From Solirubrobacteraceae bacterium (GTDB lineage: Bacteria; Actinomycetota; Thermoleophilia; Solirubrobacterales; Solirubrobacteraceae), in contig JANWIP010000020.1 in NCBI GenBank assembly GCA_025449845.1, forward strand, positions 62,001-126,000: a stretch of 64,000 nucleotides of DNA, read 5' to 3'. A program made the position numbers and the translations under genes. Position 1 is the stretch's first letter. Each line of letters starts with the position of its first letter. Positions 7,838 to 16,067 of the stretch are shown piece after piece. The notes under the pieces were generated by a model. It was given only the letters and a program-made list of their open reading frames with translations. It did not search any database and was not told the DNA's origin.

Positions 7838-7878
7838 GATTTTTCAGTCGTGTGCTCTACCAACTGAGCTATCTCGCC
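7838..7878 (-). pseudogene. 5' half of a tRNA-Phe gene, probable attachment junction
   Basis: On the minus strand the sequence reads GGCGAGATAGCTCAGTTGG, then TAGAGCACACGACTGAAAA, matching a tRNA-Phe from its 5' end through the GAA anticodon loop. After the loop the sequence no longer pairs (ATCTG against CACGA), so it is not a working tRNA. A break at the anticodon loop is typical of tyrosine-integrase crossover. Its anticodon stem differs from the intact tRNA at 5927, so it belongs to another tRNA-Phe gene. Chromosomal DNA would lie to the right and the element to the left. Confidence 0.75.
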
Positions 7879-7976
7879 GCGACCCCAACCTTAGCTGTTT
7901 GGGGACGCCAGCCTACCGCTGCGCAGAGCCCCCCACCCCAGCCCAATACGTCTACGCGCAGCCAAGTCGTTCGTCC

Positions 7977-8618
7977 TCACCGGACGCGCTGGGCAAGGCT
8001 CGAAAGGAGCTGGGTCGCTGCTGTCTGGAAGCGCTCGACCTCGCCGTAGGGCCGAGCGACAAGCATGGCGCCCTCAAGGCCGCTGACGATGCTCCTCGCC
8101 GTCTCCCGCGCCGAGCCGCTGAACCGCAAGCTCGCGTCCTTGCGGCCCTGTTCAAGCACGCCCTCAAGCCAGAGCTCGCTGTCGTCAAGGAAGGCGATGA
8201 CCGCATCGCGGATCGGCGCCGCGAGGGTCTCGTACTCGGCCGCGAGCATTCCGCACAGACACATCCTGCGCTCGCGCAGCACGTCGGCATACAAGCCGGC
8301 GTACCCGTCGAGCTTGGCTGGCGCCTCGGCGATGTCACCGTCGATCACGCTCAGTGCCTCGGCAAAGCGCTCTGCATAGCGCGTCATGAGCGCCTCGCCG
8401 AGCTCCGCCTTACCCGGAAAGTGGTAGTGAAGACTGGCCTTGGTGAGGGCCAACTCGGCGGCGACGTCGGCATAGCTGAAGCCATTGAAGCCGCGGACCT
8501 GCACGAGCCGTTCGGCAACGTCGAGGATGCGCGAACGAGTGCCCCCCTCCTGCGGGCCTGTGTTCGTCACGGGCAATGCGGCGCTTCTGTTTTGTGCTCT
8601 CGCTGCCACGGTGCGCAT
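7977..8618 (-). CDS. TetR/AcrR-family repressor
   Basis: The N-terminal HTH is clear: TRSRILDVAERLVQVRGFNG, then YADVAAELALTKASLHYHF, the standard TetR fold. A ligand-binding helical domain follows. The ORF track extends to 8840, but that would run across the divergent cupin promoter. ATG 8618 (MRTVAARA) gives a normal 213-residue protein. The perfect 16-base palindrome 24 bases upstream is its likely operator, so it probably represses itself and the divergent cupin/SnoaL pair. The inducer is unknown. Confidence 0.85.
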   Translation of the reverse strand: MRTVAARAQNRSAALPVTNTGPQEGGTRSRILDVAERLVQVRGFNGFSYADVAAELALTKASLHYHFPGKAELGEALMTRYAERFAEALSVIDGDIAEAPAKLDGYAGLYADVLRERRMCLCGMLAAEYETLAAPIRDAVIAFLDDSELWLEGVLEQGRKDASLRFSGSARETARSIVSGLEGAMLVARPYGEVERFQTAATQLLSSLAQRVR

Positions 8619-8641
8619 TCTTGCAATCCACCTTGTCTTCT

Positions 8642-8657
8642 TACCTACTAGTAGGTA
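8642..8657. promoter_or_regulatory. TetR operator, perfect 16-bp palindrome
   Basis: TACCTACTAGTAGGTA is an exact inverted repeat between the divergent tetR-type and cupin genes. Its form and position fit a TetR-family operator that overlaps both promoters. Confidence 0.7.
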
Positions 8658-8715
8658 GTGTACTTCGTACGTGACCGGGACCCACATCACCTCCAAACCA
8701 CAAGAGGAGACAGTC

Positions 8716-9069
8716 ATGAGCTTTAAGCTCGCCCATCGAGAGGACTGCGAGGCCACGGGCAACTGGCAACTCGTCCGCCGCACGCTCGGCCTGGGGGCAT
8801 TCGGCATCAACATCGTTGAGATCCCTCCAGGCGAGCGCATTCCCGAGCACGACGAGAGCGAACGTGATCAGGAGGAGGTCTTCTACATCCTCAGCGGCAG
8901 CCCAACGCTCCTCATCGACGGTGAGAGCCACACGGCGCCCGCGGGGACGTTCGCGCGGCTCGACCCTGAACACAAGCGCACCGTCAGTAACGATGGCCAG
9001 GAGCCCGCAAGCGTGCTCATCGTCTCGGCGCCTCGATCGAGCGGCTACGAACCGATGGGCTGGGCATGA
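8716..9069 (+). CDS. Cupin-domain protein
   Basis: A 117-residue single-domain cupin. The first motif is visible as PEHDESERDQEEVFYILSG and the second as APAGTFARLDPEHKRTV. ATG 8716 is preferred over the track start at 8671 because AGAGGAG lies 7-8 bases before it and the protein then begins at the conserved fold. It overlaps the next gene by ATGA. Cupins of this size may bind a metal and a small ligand; the substrate cannot be told. Likely controlled by the divergent TetR protein. Confidence 0.75.
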   Translation: MSFKLAHREDCEATGNWQLVRRTLGLGAFGINIVEIPPGERIPEHDESERDQEEVFYILSGSPTLLIDGESHTAPAGTFARLDPEHKRTVSNDGQEPASVLIVSAPRSSGYEPMGWA

Positions 9070-9491
9070 GCAGCGTCAGCGAGCAACTGCACGCGACGAT
9101 CGCCGCCTACAACGACGCCTGGAACGCCCACGACGTGCAGCGGATCTCCACGATGCACGCGCCTGACATGGTGTTCGAGAACCACACTGCCGGCGAGCGC
9201 GCCGAGGGGGATGAGGCGCTGACACACATTGCTCACATCTTCGAGTCCTGGCCCGACATCAAGTTCGAGACTCGCCGGCTCTATGTGCGCGAGGACCTGG
9301 TGGTGCAGGAGTGGACCGCCACGGCCACCCACGTCAAGCCGCTCAGTCGGGGCGAGATCGTGGCCGAGCCCTCGGGCAAGCGGATCACATGGAACGGCAT
9401 GGACGTGATCCCCTTCGAGCAAGGCAAGGTCAAGCGCAAGGACGTCTACTCGGACTCGGTGTCGATCCTGCGCCAGGTTGGGCTGCTGTAG
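9066..9491 (+). CDS. SnoaL-like / NTF2-fold protein
   Basis: A 141-residue protein with the SnoaL-like pattern AYNDAWNAHDVQRISTMHAP at the N-terminus, and GKRITWNGMDVIPFEQGKV then VYSDSVSILRQVGLL near the end. The fold is used by polyketide cyclases, isomerases and many proteins of unknown function. It is translationally coupled to the cupin by an ATGA overlap, so the two probably act on the same compound. No specific reaction is claimed. Confidence 0.75.
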   Translation: MSSVSEQLHATIAAYNDAWNAHDVQRISTMHAPDMVFENHTAGERAEGDEALTHIAHIFESWPDIKFETRRLYVREDLVVQEWTATATHVKPLSRGEIVAEPSGKRITWNGMDVIPFEQGKVKRKDVYSDSVSILRQVGLL

Positions 9492-9531
9492 CCCGCGACC
9501 ACGGTGCAGCTCGCGCTAACGGCGCGGCGCT

Positions 9532-10464
9532 CTAGGTCTGCGGCGCGAACTCCTGCACCAGCGCCTCATAGGTCCGTCGCAGCCCGTCATCCAGCCCGAC
9601 CTCGGCTCGCCAGCCAAGCTCGCGCGCGGCGAGGGAAGGATCGAGGCAGCTGTCCTGCAGCTCCCCCGGGCGCAGGTCCGCAAGCTGGGGCTCGATCTGC
9701 ACCCCGGCCGCCTGACCCAGCCCCTGCCATACGGTCAGGACATCGGCGGCGACGCCGGTAGCGATATTGAAGGTGCCGGAGCGGCCACTGGCGGCGAGCA
9801 GCGCGCGGACGACGTCTCCCACGTAGACATAGTCGCGCGTCGGCTTGCCGTGGCCATAGAGCTTGGGTGTCTTGCCGACGTGCAGGTGATGGCTGAAGAT
9901 CGCGACGACCCCGGCCTCGCCGTGAGGGCTCTGGCGGGGGCCGTAGACGTTGCCGAGCCGACACACCGCATGAGGCACACCCGAGGAGAGCGACCAGGTG
10001 TTCACGTATGCCTCCCCGGCCCACTTGGAGGCGCCATAAGGCGACAGCGGAGCGGGAATGCGGTCCTCAGCAGTCGGCCGGGGAGCCTCGTCGCCGTAAA
10101 GCGCGCCGCCGGTTGAAGTGAAGACCACGGGCACACCCAGGGGGCTGGCTATGTCCACCACGTTCAGCGTGCCCATCACGTTGACTTCGCAGTCGCGCAA
10201 TGGGTTCTCCACGGAGACGACGACGCTCGACTGCGCCGCCAGGTGGTAAATCGCTCGCGGAGCGATCTCCTCGATCGCGGCCTCCAGTTGGCGCCGGTCG
10301 ACGATGTCGAGCTCCAGCAGCCGCGCCTCCGGGTTGACCCGCTCGGCCTTGCCGGAGGAAAGATCGTCGATGACCGTCACCTCGCCGCCGGCCGCCAGCA
10401 GGGCATCCACGAGGTGCGAGCCGATGAACCCGGCGCCGCCGGTGACTATCGCGCGATCTGCCAT
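9532..10464 (-). CDS. galE: NAD-dependent epimerase/dehydratase, UDP-glucose 4-epimerase type
   Basis: A 310-residue extended SDR. The Rossmann motif TGGAGFIGSHLVDALL is at residues 8-23, and the YxxxK pair is in SPYGASKWAGEAY. YGPRQSPHGEAGVVAIF and RDYVYVGDVVRA are the usual UDP-sugar epimerase landmarks. It would interconvert UDP-glucose and UDP-galactose or a related nucleotide sugar for envelope polysaccharide. It is 9 bases downstream of the HD-GYP gene on the same strand. A galT lies 31 kb away. Exact substrate is not certain. Confidence 0.85.
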   Translation of the reverse strand: MADRAIVTGGAGFIGSHLVDALLAAGGEVTVIDDLSSGKAERVNPEARLLELDIVDRRQLEAAIEEIAPRAIYHLAAQSSVVVSVENPLRDCEVNVMGTLNVVDIASPLGVPVVFTSTGGALYGDEAPRPTAEDRIPAPLSPYGASKWAGEAYVNTWSLSSGVPHAVCRLGNVYGPRQSPHGEAGVVAIFSHHLHVGKTPKLYGHGKPTRDYVYVGDVVRALLAASGRSGTFNIATGVAADVLTVWQGLGQAAGVQIEPQLADLRPGELQDSCLDPSLAARELGWRAEVGLDDGLRRTYEALVQEFAPQT

Positions 10465-10473
10465 GCGCGCAAT

Positions 10474-11703
10474 CTAGCCAAGCGCGTGCTCGCGCGCGGC
10501 GAGACGCTCCTGCAGCGACGCAACGCATTGCTCCAGGCGTTCGATCACCAGTTCGCGGCTCGGGTCGGTGCCGCCCAGCATGTAGCGGTGCAGCGTGGCG
10601 AGGATGCGGCGGGTGATGACAAGCGCCTGGCGCTCGCCGTCCTGGTCCAGCTCGCCTGTCTCACACAACTCGTCAATGTGAACAAGCGCAGGTTCGATTA
10701 CATCGGCGTGCAGGGTCGCCGGCGTGAGGCCGTCCTCGATCGCCTGCGCCACGGTCCCCTCGGCGGTCTCCGCGTCGCCGCGTTCCAGTGCCTGCATGTA
10801 GGTCTCGCGCACGTGCGCGAGCAGCGCCTGGGGGTTGGACTTGATCTGCGCGCGCGCGTCCGGGCCGCTGCGGCCCAGCACTTCCATGAAGGCATCCAGC
10901 AGCACCGGGTCGAAGTGCTGGCCGCGCTGCTCCAGCATCATCTCCACGGCCTTCTCCACGGAGAAGGCACGGCGGTACACGCGATCGCTCGTCAAGGCGT
11001 CAAAGACATCGGCGATCGCCACGACACGCCCCTCGATGGGAATGGCCTCGCCGCTGAGGCCGCGCGGGTAGCCGGTGCCGTCCCACTTCTCGTGGTGACT
11101 CAAGGCGATCGAGGCCGCGAGGTCAAGGATCGATGAGGAGCTTCCGCGCAACAGCCTGTGGCCCTCCTCGGCGTGCGTCTCGACGATCGCGCGCTCATCC
11201 TGGGTCAAGGCACCGGGCTTCAGGAGAATCGCGTCGGGGATCGCCACCTTGCCAACATCGTGCAGCGGCGCGGCGTGGCTCATGCGTGTGCACCAGTCGC
11301 CCTCCATGCCCACCTGCACCGCGAGTAGCGTGGAGAAGCGCCCGATGCGCTCGATGTGCGCGCCGGTGTCCTCATCCCGGAACTCGACCGCCATCGAGAG
11401 GCGGCGCACGGTCTCCGCCTGGGCCACCTCCAGCTCGCCGAGCGCGCGGCGCAGCTCGCCAGCGCTGCGCTCGATCTCGCGCTCCAGCTCACCTTGACGG
11501 GCCATGCCCACGCGCCAGCCGATCACGCTGGCGGCGCCCGCCACGACAAGCGCGCAGGCCACACTCGCGGCCGCCCCTACGCCAGCCGCCAGCACCGTCA
11601 CCGCCACGGCCCCGGCGACCAGTGCCGCCACCGACATCAGAGTGTCACGAGATGTTCCGCGCATGGCGGACCGCTGAAGGTCGGCTTGGGTGACTCCGCG
11701 CAC
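10474..11703 (-). CDS. Membrane HD-GYP protein with C-terminal B12-binding-type cap domain
   Basis: Two hydrophobic segments (about residues 22-65) are followed by a short coiled coil and an HD-GYP phosphodiesterase domain: HDVGKVAIPD, a conserved ETHAEEGHRLL, HHEKWDGTGYPRGL and ADVFDALTSDRVYR. Such domains hydrolyse c-di-GMP. After it (about 300-400) comes a four-helix segment, ERGDAETAEGTVAQAIEDGL with HIDELCETGEL, resembling the cap domain found before cobalamin-binding modules, but no Rossmann cobalamin domain follows. The start may be GTG 11703 or ATG 11664; neither has a strong ribosome site. Confidence 0.85.
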   Translation of the reverse strand: MRGVTQADLQRSAMRGTSRDTLMSVAALVAGAVAVTVLAAGVGAAASVACALVVAGAASVIGWRVGMARQGELEREIERSAGELRRALGELEVAQAETVRRLSMAVEFRDEDTGAHIERIGRFSTLLAVQVGMEGDWCTRMSHAAPLHDVGKVAIPDAILLKPGALTQDERAIVETHAEEGHRLLRGSSSSILDLAASIALSHHEKWDGTGYPRGLSGEAIPIEGRVVAIADVFDALTSDRVYRRAFSVEKAVEMMLEQRGQHFDPVLLDAFMEVLGRSGPDARAQIKSNPQALLAHVRETYMQALERGDAETAEGTVAQAIEDGLTPATLHADVIEPALVHIDELCETGELDQDGERQALVITRRILATLHRYMLGGTDPSRELVIERLEQCVASLQERLAAREHALG

Positions 11704-11826
11704 TAGATAACGGGCTCCTTGTTCATGCTGTTCGGTTCTTCCCCGTCCAACCTTGAGCCAAGCAGGCCCGCGACCAGCGAATGGACGAATAGATGAGCCT
11801 GACAGGCATCCGGCTTAGCGGCTAAG

Positions 11827-12552
11827 GTGCCCGGCGTGAAATGTTTCCGACTCCTTCCGGCAGCGGCCTGCGTGGTACTGGCGCTCGCTGCGGCCGCCAT
11901 CGTAGGCTGCGGCAGCTCGGGCTCGAGCTCCTCGGAAAACGGCGTCGCCGCCAAGTCCCCCACGGAAATCCTCAGCGCCTCCAAGACCGCGGCCCAAGGC
12001 GCCAGCGCGGTGCACGTCTCCGGCTCGATGGTCTCAGGTGGCGCCCCCATCACGCTCGACCTCAGCCTCGTGGCGGGCAAGGGCGGCAAGGGCAAGATCT
12101 CCGAGAACGGGCTCAGCTTCGAACTGATCCAGCTCAATGGCACCGCCTACATCAGCGGCAGCTCCGAATTTTATAAGCACTTCGCCGGCCCCGCCGCCGC
12201 GCAGCTGCTGCAAGGCAAGTGGCTGAAGGCCTCCTCCACCAGCGGCAGCCTCGCTACTCTCGCCTCGCTCACCGATCTGCAGAAGCTCATCAGCGCGGCG
12301 CTCGCGCAGCACGGCACGCTCACCAAGGGCAGCAAGACGACCATCTCGGGGCAGCCCGCGATCCCCGTTACCGACACAACCCAGGGCGGCTCGCTCTATG
12401 TGGCTACGACCGGCCAGCCCTTCCCCATCCAGATCTCAAAGAGCGGCTCGGGCGGCGGCAAGATCACCTTCGACGAATGGAACAAGCCGGTGACCATCAC
12501 CGCGCCCGCCAACGCCGTCGACATCAACGAACTGCAGCACGCCGGGCACTGA
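11827..12552 (+). CDS. Secreted lipoprotein (LppX/LolA-like fold suspected)
   Basis: A signal peptide ends in a lipobox, AIVGC, followed by a Ser/Gly-rich linker. The mature part (about 200 residues) has alternating beta strands with KGKISENGLSFELIQLNGTA and ends KITFDEWNKPVTITAPANA, a pattern seen in actinobacterial LppX/LprG-like or LolA-like lipoproteins. The start is either GTG 11827 or GTG 11836; an AAGG lies about 9 bases before the latter. Role unknown; perhaps carriage of a lipid at the outer face of the membrane. Confidence 0.65.
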   Translation: MPGVKCFRLLPAAACVVLALAAAAIVGCGSSGSSSSENGVAAKSPTEILSASKTAAQGASAVHVSGSMVSGGAPITLDLSLVAGKGGKGKISENGLSFELIQLNGTAYISGSSEFYKHFAGPAAAQLLQGKWLKASSTSGSLATLASLTDLQKLISAALAQHGTLTKGSKTTISGQPAIPVTDTTQGGSLYVATTGQPFPIQISKSGSGGGKITFDEWNKPVTITAPANAVDINELQHAGH

Positions 12553-12555
12553 GGC

Positions 12556-14028
12556 CTACAGGCTCAAAGCGACGTACTTGGTCTCCAAGTACTCGCCGAT
12601 CCCCTCAAAGCCACCCTCGCGCCCATACCCCGACTGCTTGACGCCGCCAAAAGGCGCGGCGGGGTTTGAGACTATGCCCTGGTTGAGACCGACCATGCCG
12701 GTTTCGATGCCCTCGGCCATGCGCATGGCGCGTTCGAGGTCGCGCGTGTAGAGGTAGGCGACAAGACCGTACTCGGTACGGTTGGCCGCCTGCAGCGCCT
12801 GCTGCTCGGTGGCGAAGGTGGCGATCGGTGCCACCGGGCCGAAGACCTCCTCGGCCAGCACATGCGCATCCGCCGGCACGTCGGCAAGCACCGTGGGGGC
12901 GTAGAAATAGCCAGGACCATCGAGCGCCTCCCCACCGACGAGCACGCGGGCGCCGCGCTGCACGGCATCCCCCACCAACTCGGCGACCTTCCTCCGCTGC
13001 TTGTCGTCGATGAGCGGGCCCACATCGGTATCGGGCTCGGTCCCACGCCCGACCTTCATCGCGCCCAGACGCTCGGCTAGGCGCCGCGAGAACTCCTGCG
13101 CAATGGGCTCCTCGACGTGAAAGCGATTGGCGGCGGTGCAGGCCTCGCCGACGTTGCGCATCTTGGCGATCACGGCCCCCTCGACGGCGGCATCGAGATC
13201 TGCGTCGGCGAAGACGATGAAAGGGGCGTTGCCGCCCAGCTCCATGGAAACGCGCAGGATCTGCTGGGCGGACTGTTCGATCAGCGAGCGCCCCACCTCG
13301 GTGGAGCCGGTGAAGGAGAGCTTGCGCGTGCGCTCGTCCTTGAGCAACGGCTCGATGACTTCGCCCGAGCGGCGTGAGGTGATGACATTCAGCACCCCAC
13401 CGGGCAGCCCTGCCTGCTCGAGGATCTGCGCGAGCGCAAGCATCGAGAGCGGCGTCTGCTGCGCAGGCTTGACGACCATCGTGCAGCCCGCGGCGATGGC
13501 GGGGGCGATCTTGCGCGTGCCCATGGCGGTGGGGAAGTTCCAAGGCGTGACGAACACGCAGGGCCCCACCGGCTGGCGCATGGTGAGGATGCGTCCCTTG
13601 CCGGTGGTGTTGACCATGTAGCGGCCATGCACGCGCACGGCCTCCTCGGAGAACCAGCGGAAGAACTCGGCGGCATAGGCAATCTCGGCGCGCGACTCGG
13701 CCAGCGCCTTGCCCATCTCAAGCGTCATCAGCAGCGCCAACTCATCGCTGCGCGCGACGATCGCCTCGTAGGCCCGCCGCAGGATCTCGCCCCGCTCGCG
13801 CGGCGCCCAGGCGGCCCACTCGCTCTGCATCTCCGCGGCGGCCGCCAAAGCAGCCAGCGCATCCTCAGCCGTCCCGTCGGCGATCTCCACCAGCGGCAGC
13901 TGGGTCGAAGGGTCCTCCACAGCGAACCGCGCCCCTGCGGCTGCCGCCCGCCACTCGCCCGCGATGTAGAGGTCGCTGGGGACCGCCTGGAGCACGTGCT
14001 GCTCGTTGGCTGCAAGACTGCTGCTCAT
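12556..14028 (-). CDS. gabD: NAD(P)-dependent succinate-semialdehyde dehydrogenase family protein
   Basis: A 490-residue aldehyde dehydrogenase. TPWNFPTAMGTRKIAPAIAA matches the cofactor region, MELGGNAPFIVF carries the general-base Glu, and GEACTAANRF holds the catalytic Cys. EEVFGPVAPI and PFGGVKQSGYGREGG complete the set. The spacing and the TPWNFP and GGVKQSG motifs fit the GabD branch, which oxidises succinate semialdehyde to succinate. Related semialdehyde substrates cannot be excluded. It is convergent with the lipoprotein gene, with a 3-base gap and no visible terminator. Confidence 0.85.
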   Translation of the reverse strand: MSSSLAANEQHVLQAVPSDLYIAGEWRAAAAGARFAVEDPSTQLPLVEIADGTAEDALAALAAAAEMQSEWAAWAPRERGEILRRAYEAIVARSDELALLMTLEMGKALAESRAEIAYAAEFFRWFSEEAVRVHGRYMVNTTGKGRILTMRQPVGPCVFVTPWNFPTAMGTRKIAPAIAAGCTMVVKPAQQTPLSMLALAQILEQAGLPGGVLNVITSRRSGEVIEPLLKDERTRKLSFTGSTEVGRSLIEQSAQQILRVSMELGGNAPFIVFADADLDAAVEGAVIAKMRNVGEACTAANRFHVEEPIAQEFSRRLAERLGAMKVGRGTEPDTDVGPLIDDKQRRKVAELVGDAVQRGARVLVGGEALDGPGYFYAPTVLADVPADAHVLAEEVFGPVAPIATFATEQQALQAANRTEYGLVAYLYTRDLERAMRMAEGIETGMVGLNQGIVSNPAAPFGGVKQSGYGREGGFEGIGEYLETKYVALSL

Positions 14029-14064
14029 GGATCGCGGGGGTTGTTCCGATCCATCACGTGCGTC

Positions 14065-15192
14065 ATGGCCTCAACCTACCACCGCACCGCGGCGTCTAAC
14101 CGTCGTTCGCCCGTGGGCGTAACGGCTTTTGCTGCTGCCTTGCTGGCGATGCTGTGCCTGGGGTGTGTATGCGGCGGCACACCGGCGCAGGCGGGCCAGT
14201 CCCGCGCCGCCACGCTCATCATCGTTGGCGCGGGCTACGGCCACGGCGTCGGCATGAGCCAGGACGGCGCGCTGGGCTACGCCCAACACGGCTACAACTA
14301 CCAGGCCATCTTGGCCCACTACTACACAGGGACCGCCATCGGGCAGGTCTCGCCCAAGACGCGCGTGCGTGTGCTGATGGGCGGCAAGGTGCACAAGGTG
14401 CCGATCGAGTCCTACGTGCGCGGCGTAGTGGCGGCCGAGATGTCCCCGCAGTGGCCATTGGCGGCGCTTGAGGCCCAAGCCGTCGCGAGCCGCACCTATG
14501 CGCTGACGGCGCACGCCGGCGAAGGCAAGTTCGATGTCTACGCCGATACGCGCTCGCAGGTGTACCGCGGCAGGGCGGCGGAAACGCCCGCAAGCAATCG
14601 CGCGGTGCAGGCCACAGCAGGCCAGATCGTCACCTACGCGGGCAAGCCCGCGATCACCTATTTCTTCGCCAGCTCCGGCGGCAGCACGGAGAGCATCCAA
14701 AACGCCTTCCCCGGCTCGACGCCCGAGCCGTGGCTGCGCGGCGTCCCGGACCCCTTCGACGCCGGCCCGTTGCACACCTGGCGCACAAGCCTTAGCTTTG
14801 CCGCTGCCGCCAAAGACCTGAGCGGCCTCGTGCGCGGTAGCTTCCGTGGCATCGAAGTGCTCAAGCGCGGCGTCTCACCGCGCATAATCTCCGCCAATAT
14901 CCTCGGCACAAAGGGCTCCACCCCAATCACCGGCAACGAACTCGCAGCTCGCTTGAACCTATTCGACACCTGGGCCTACTTCACCGTGCACGACTCCCAC
15001 GGCACCCACCGCGAGCCCGACCACAGCGGCGCACCCGCGCCGGCAGCATCGGCTCCGACGCCTACGCCGACTCCCTCCCCCCCGCCGGTGGGGCCAGGCG
15101 GCGGAACCTCAGCGAGCACCGGAGCGGGCTCAGACGGCACAACCGCGGCAAGTGGCAGCCGAGTAACAGGCGGCACGACCGTTGGCCGCTAA
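14065..15192 (+). CDS. SpoIID/LytB-domain secreted protein
   Basis: The track ORF begins at 13627, antisense to gabD. The real start is ATG 14065, giving a signal peptide (about residues 18-43, ending near AQA). The SpoIID domain has YVRGVVAAEMSPQWPLAALE and AQAVASRTYAL, with FFASSGGSTESIQNAF further on. In sporulators SpoIID is a peptidoglycan lytic transglycosylase; in non-sporulating actinobacteria the homologues are secreted and poorly understood. A GHGVGMSQDGALGYAQ segment near the mature N-terminus is also characteristic. The tail (about 60 residues) is a Pro/Thr/Gly-rich linker. Confidence 0.85.
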   Translation: MASTYHRTAASNRRSPVGVTAFAAALLAMLCLGCVCGGTPAQAGQSRAATLIIVGAGYGHGVGMSQDGALGYAQHGYNYQAILAHYYTGTAIGQVSPKTRVRVLMGGKVHKVPIESYVRGVVAAEMSPQWPLAALEAQAVASRTYALTAHAGEGKFDVYADTRSQVYRGRAAETPASNRAVQATAGQIVTYAGKPAITYFFASSGGSTESIQNAFPGSTPEPWLRGVPDPFDAGPLHTWRTSLSFAAAAKDLSGLVRGSFRGIEVLKRGVSPRIISANILGTKGSTPITGNELAARLNLFDTWAYFTVHDSHGTHREPDHSGAPAPAASAPTPTPTPSPPPVGPGGGTSASTGAGSDGTTAASGSRVTGGTTVGR

Positions 15193-16051
15193 CCCACTGC
15201 TGCTGGCAGATGTCCCGTGGCTCTTGTACCGGGCGTTCTTCTCGCTGCCAAAGTCGATCAAAGGCGCCGAAGGCAAGCCGGTCAACGCGCTCTTGGGGAC
15301 AGTAAATGCGCTACTAAATGCGGCCGAGGCATGCCACCCCCGCGCGGTCGTGGCGTGTTTCGGAGCCGAGCAGGCCGCCTACCGCGTAGAGCTCTACCCC
15401 CCCTACCACGCCCACCGCGACCCGATGCCTGAAGAGCTGGCGGCGCAGTGGCAGCGCGCCCCCGAGCTGCTGGCGAGCCTCGGCTGGACGGTCAGCGACA
15501 GCGACGATCTGGAGGCCGACGACGTGATGGGTTCGCTGGCGGCGCTGGAGGCCAAGGCTGGCGGGCGCGCGCTGCTGCTCACCGGCGACCGCGACATGTT
15601 CCAGGCGGTGAACGAGCACGTAGCGATCCTCGAACTGAAGAAAGGCGCCGCTCCGCTCGAAGTCGGCCCCGCCGAGGTCCGTGAGCGCTACGGCATCGAT
15701 CCTGCCTTGGTCCCCGACTTCATCGCGTTGCGCGGCGACCCTTCTGATGGCTTGCCCGGCGCCCCCGGCATCGGCGCCAAGACGGCCGCCGAGCTGCTGA
15801 ACAGGCATGGTCCCCTGCAGGACATCCTCGCCGCCGCCGCGAGCCCCGACTCAGCCCTCAGAGCGAGGTCCTCCGCGACTCTGCTGCACCACGCGGAGCT
15901 GCTGCGCACCTTCAAGCAGGTGGCCACGCTTGTTCCCATCGAGTTCGAACTCCCACCTGATGCCCCAACAGATTTTGCCCGCGGCGCCCTCAAGGCGCGA
16001 GAGTTTGGAATGGAAGGGTTGGCCGCACGCCTGGAGAAAGCTGCCAACTAG
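15182..16051 (+). CDS. 5'-3' exonuclease (Pol I N-terminal-domain type)
   Basis: A 289-residue FEN-like nuclease. Metal-binding acidic residues are seen in LLADVPWLLYRAFF, DSDDLEADDVMGSLAAL and LLTGDRDMFQAV. The helix-hairpin-helix is DGLPGAPGIGAKTAAELL. It lacks any polymerase domain, so it is a stand-alone flap/5' exonuclease like those in many actinobacteria. The start is TTG 15182, overlapping the end of the SpoIID gene by 11 bases; no better start fits the conserved N-terminus. It probably acts in Okazaki-fragment or repair processing. Confidence 0.85.
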   Translation: MAANPLLLADVPWLLYRAFFSLPKSIKGAEGKPVNALLGTVNALLNAAEACHPRAVVACFGAEQAAYRVELYPPYHAHRDPMPEELAAQWQRAPELLASLGWTVSDSDDLEADDVMGSLAALEAKAGGRALLLTGDRDMFQAVNEHVAILELKKGAAPLEVGPAEVRERYGIDPALVPDFIALRGDPSDGLPGAPGIGAKTAAELLNRHGPLQDILAAAASPDSALRARSSATLLHHAELLRTFKQVATLVPIEFELPPDAPTDFARGALKAREFGMEGLAARLEKAAN

Positions 16052-16067
16052 GAGAATCAGGGGTGGG

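Larger units (their letters stand above)
1..7878. mobile_element. Integrative island at tRNA-Phe (left end outside window)
   Basis: The block carries typical island cargo: CBASS, its regulators, a lone channel, a broken redox pair, a tRNA and an integrase. It ends at the truncated tRNA-Phe at 7838-7878. To the right, gene content becomes housekeeping. I found no matching 3' half of tRNA-Phe inside bases 1-5900, so the left junction is taken to be beyond the window. The extent is inferred. Confidence 0.55.

Noticed and set aside
7838-7878. A second complete tRNA-Phe gene on the minus strand
   Set aside because: The anticodon stem 3' strand and everything after the anticodon loop do not pair, so it is only a 5' half.
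10243-11136. 297-aa plus-strand ORF
   Set aside because: It is antisense to galE and the HD-GYP gene and has no recognisable domain.
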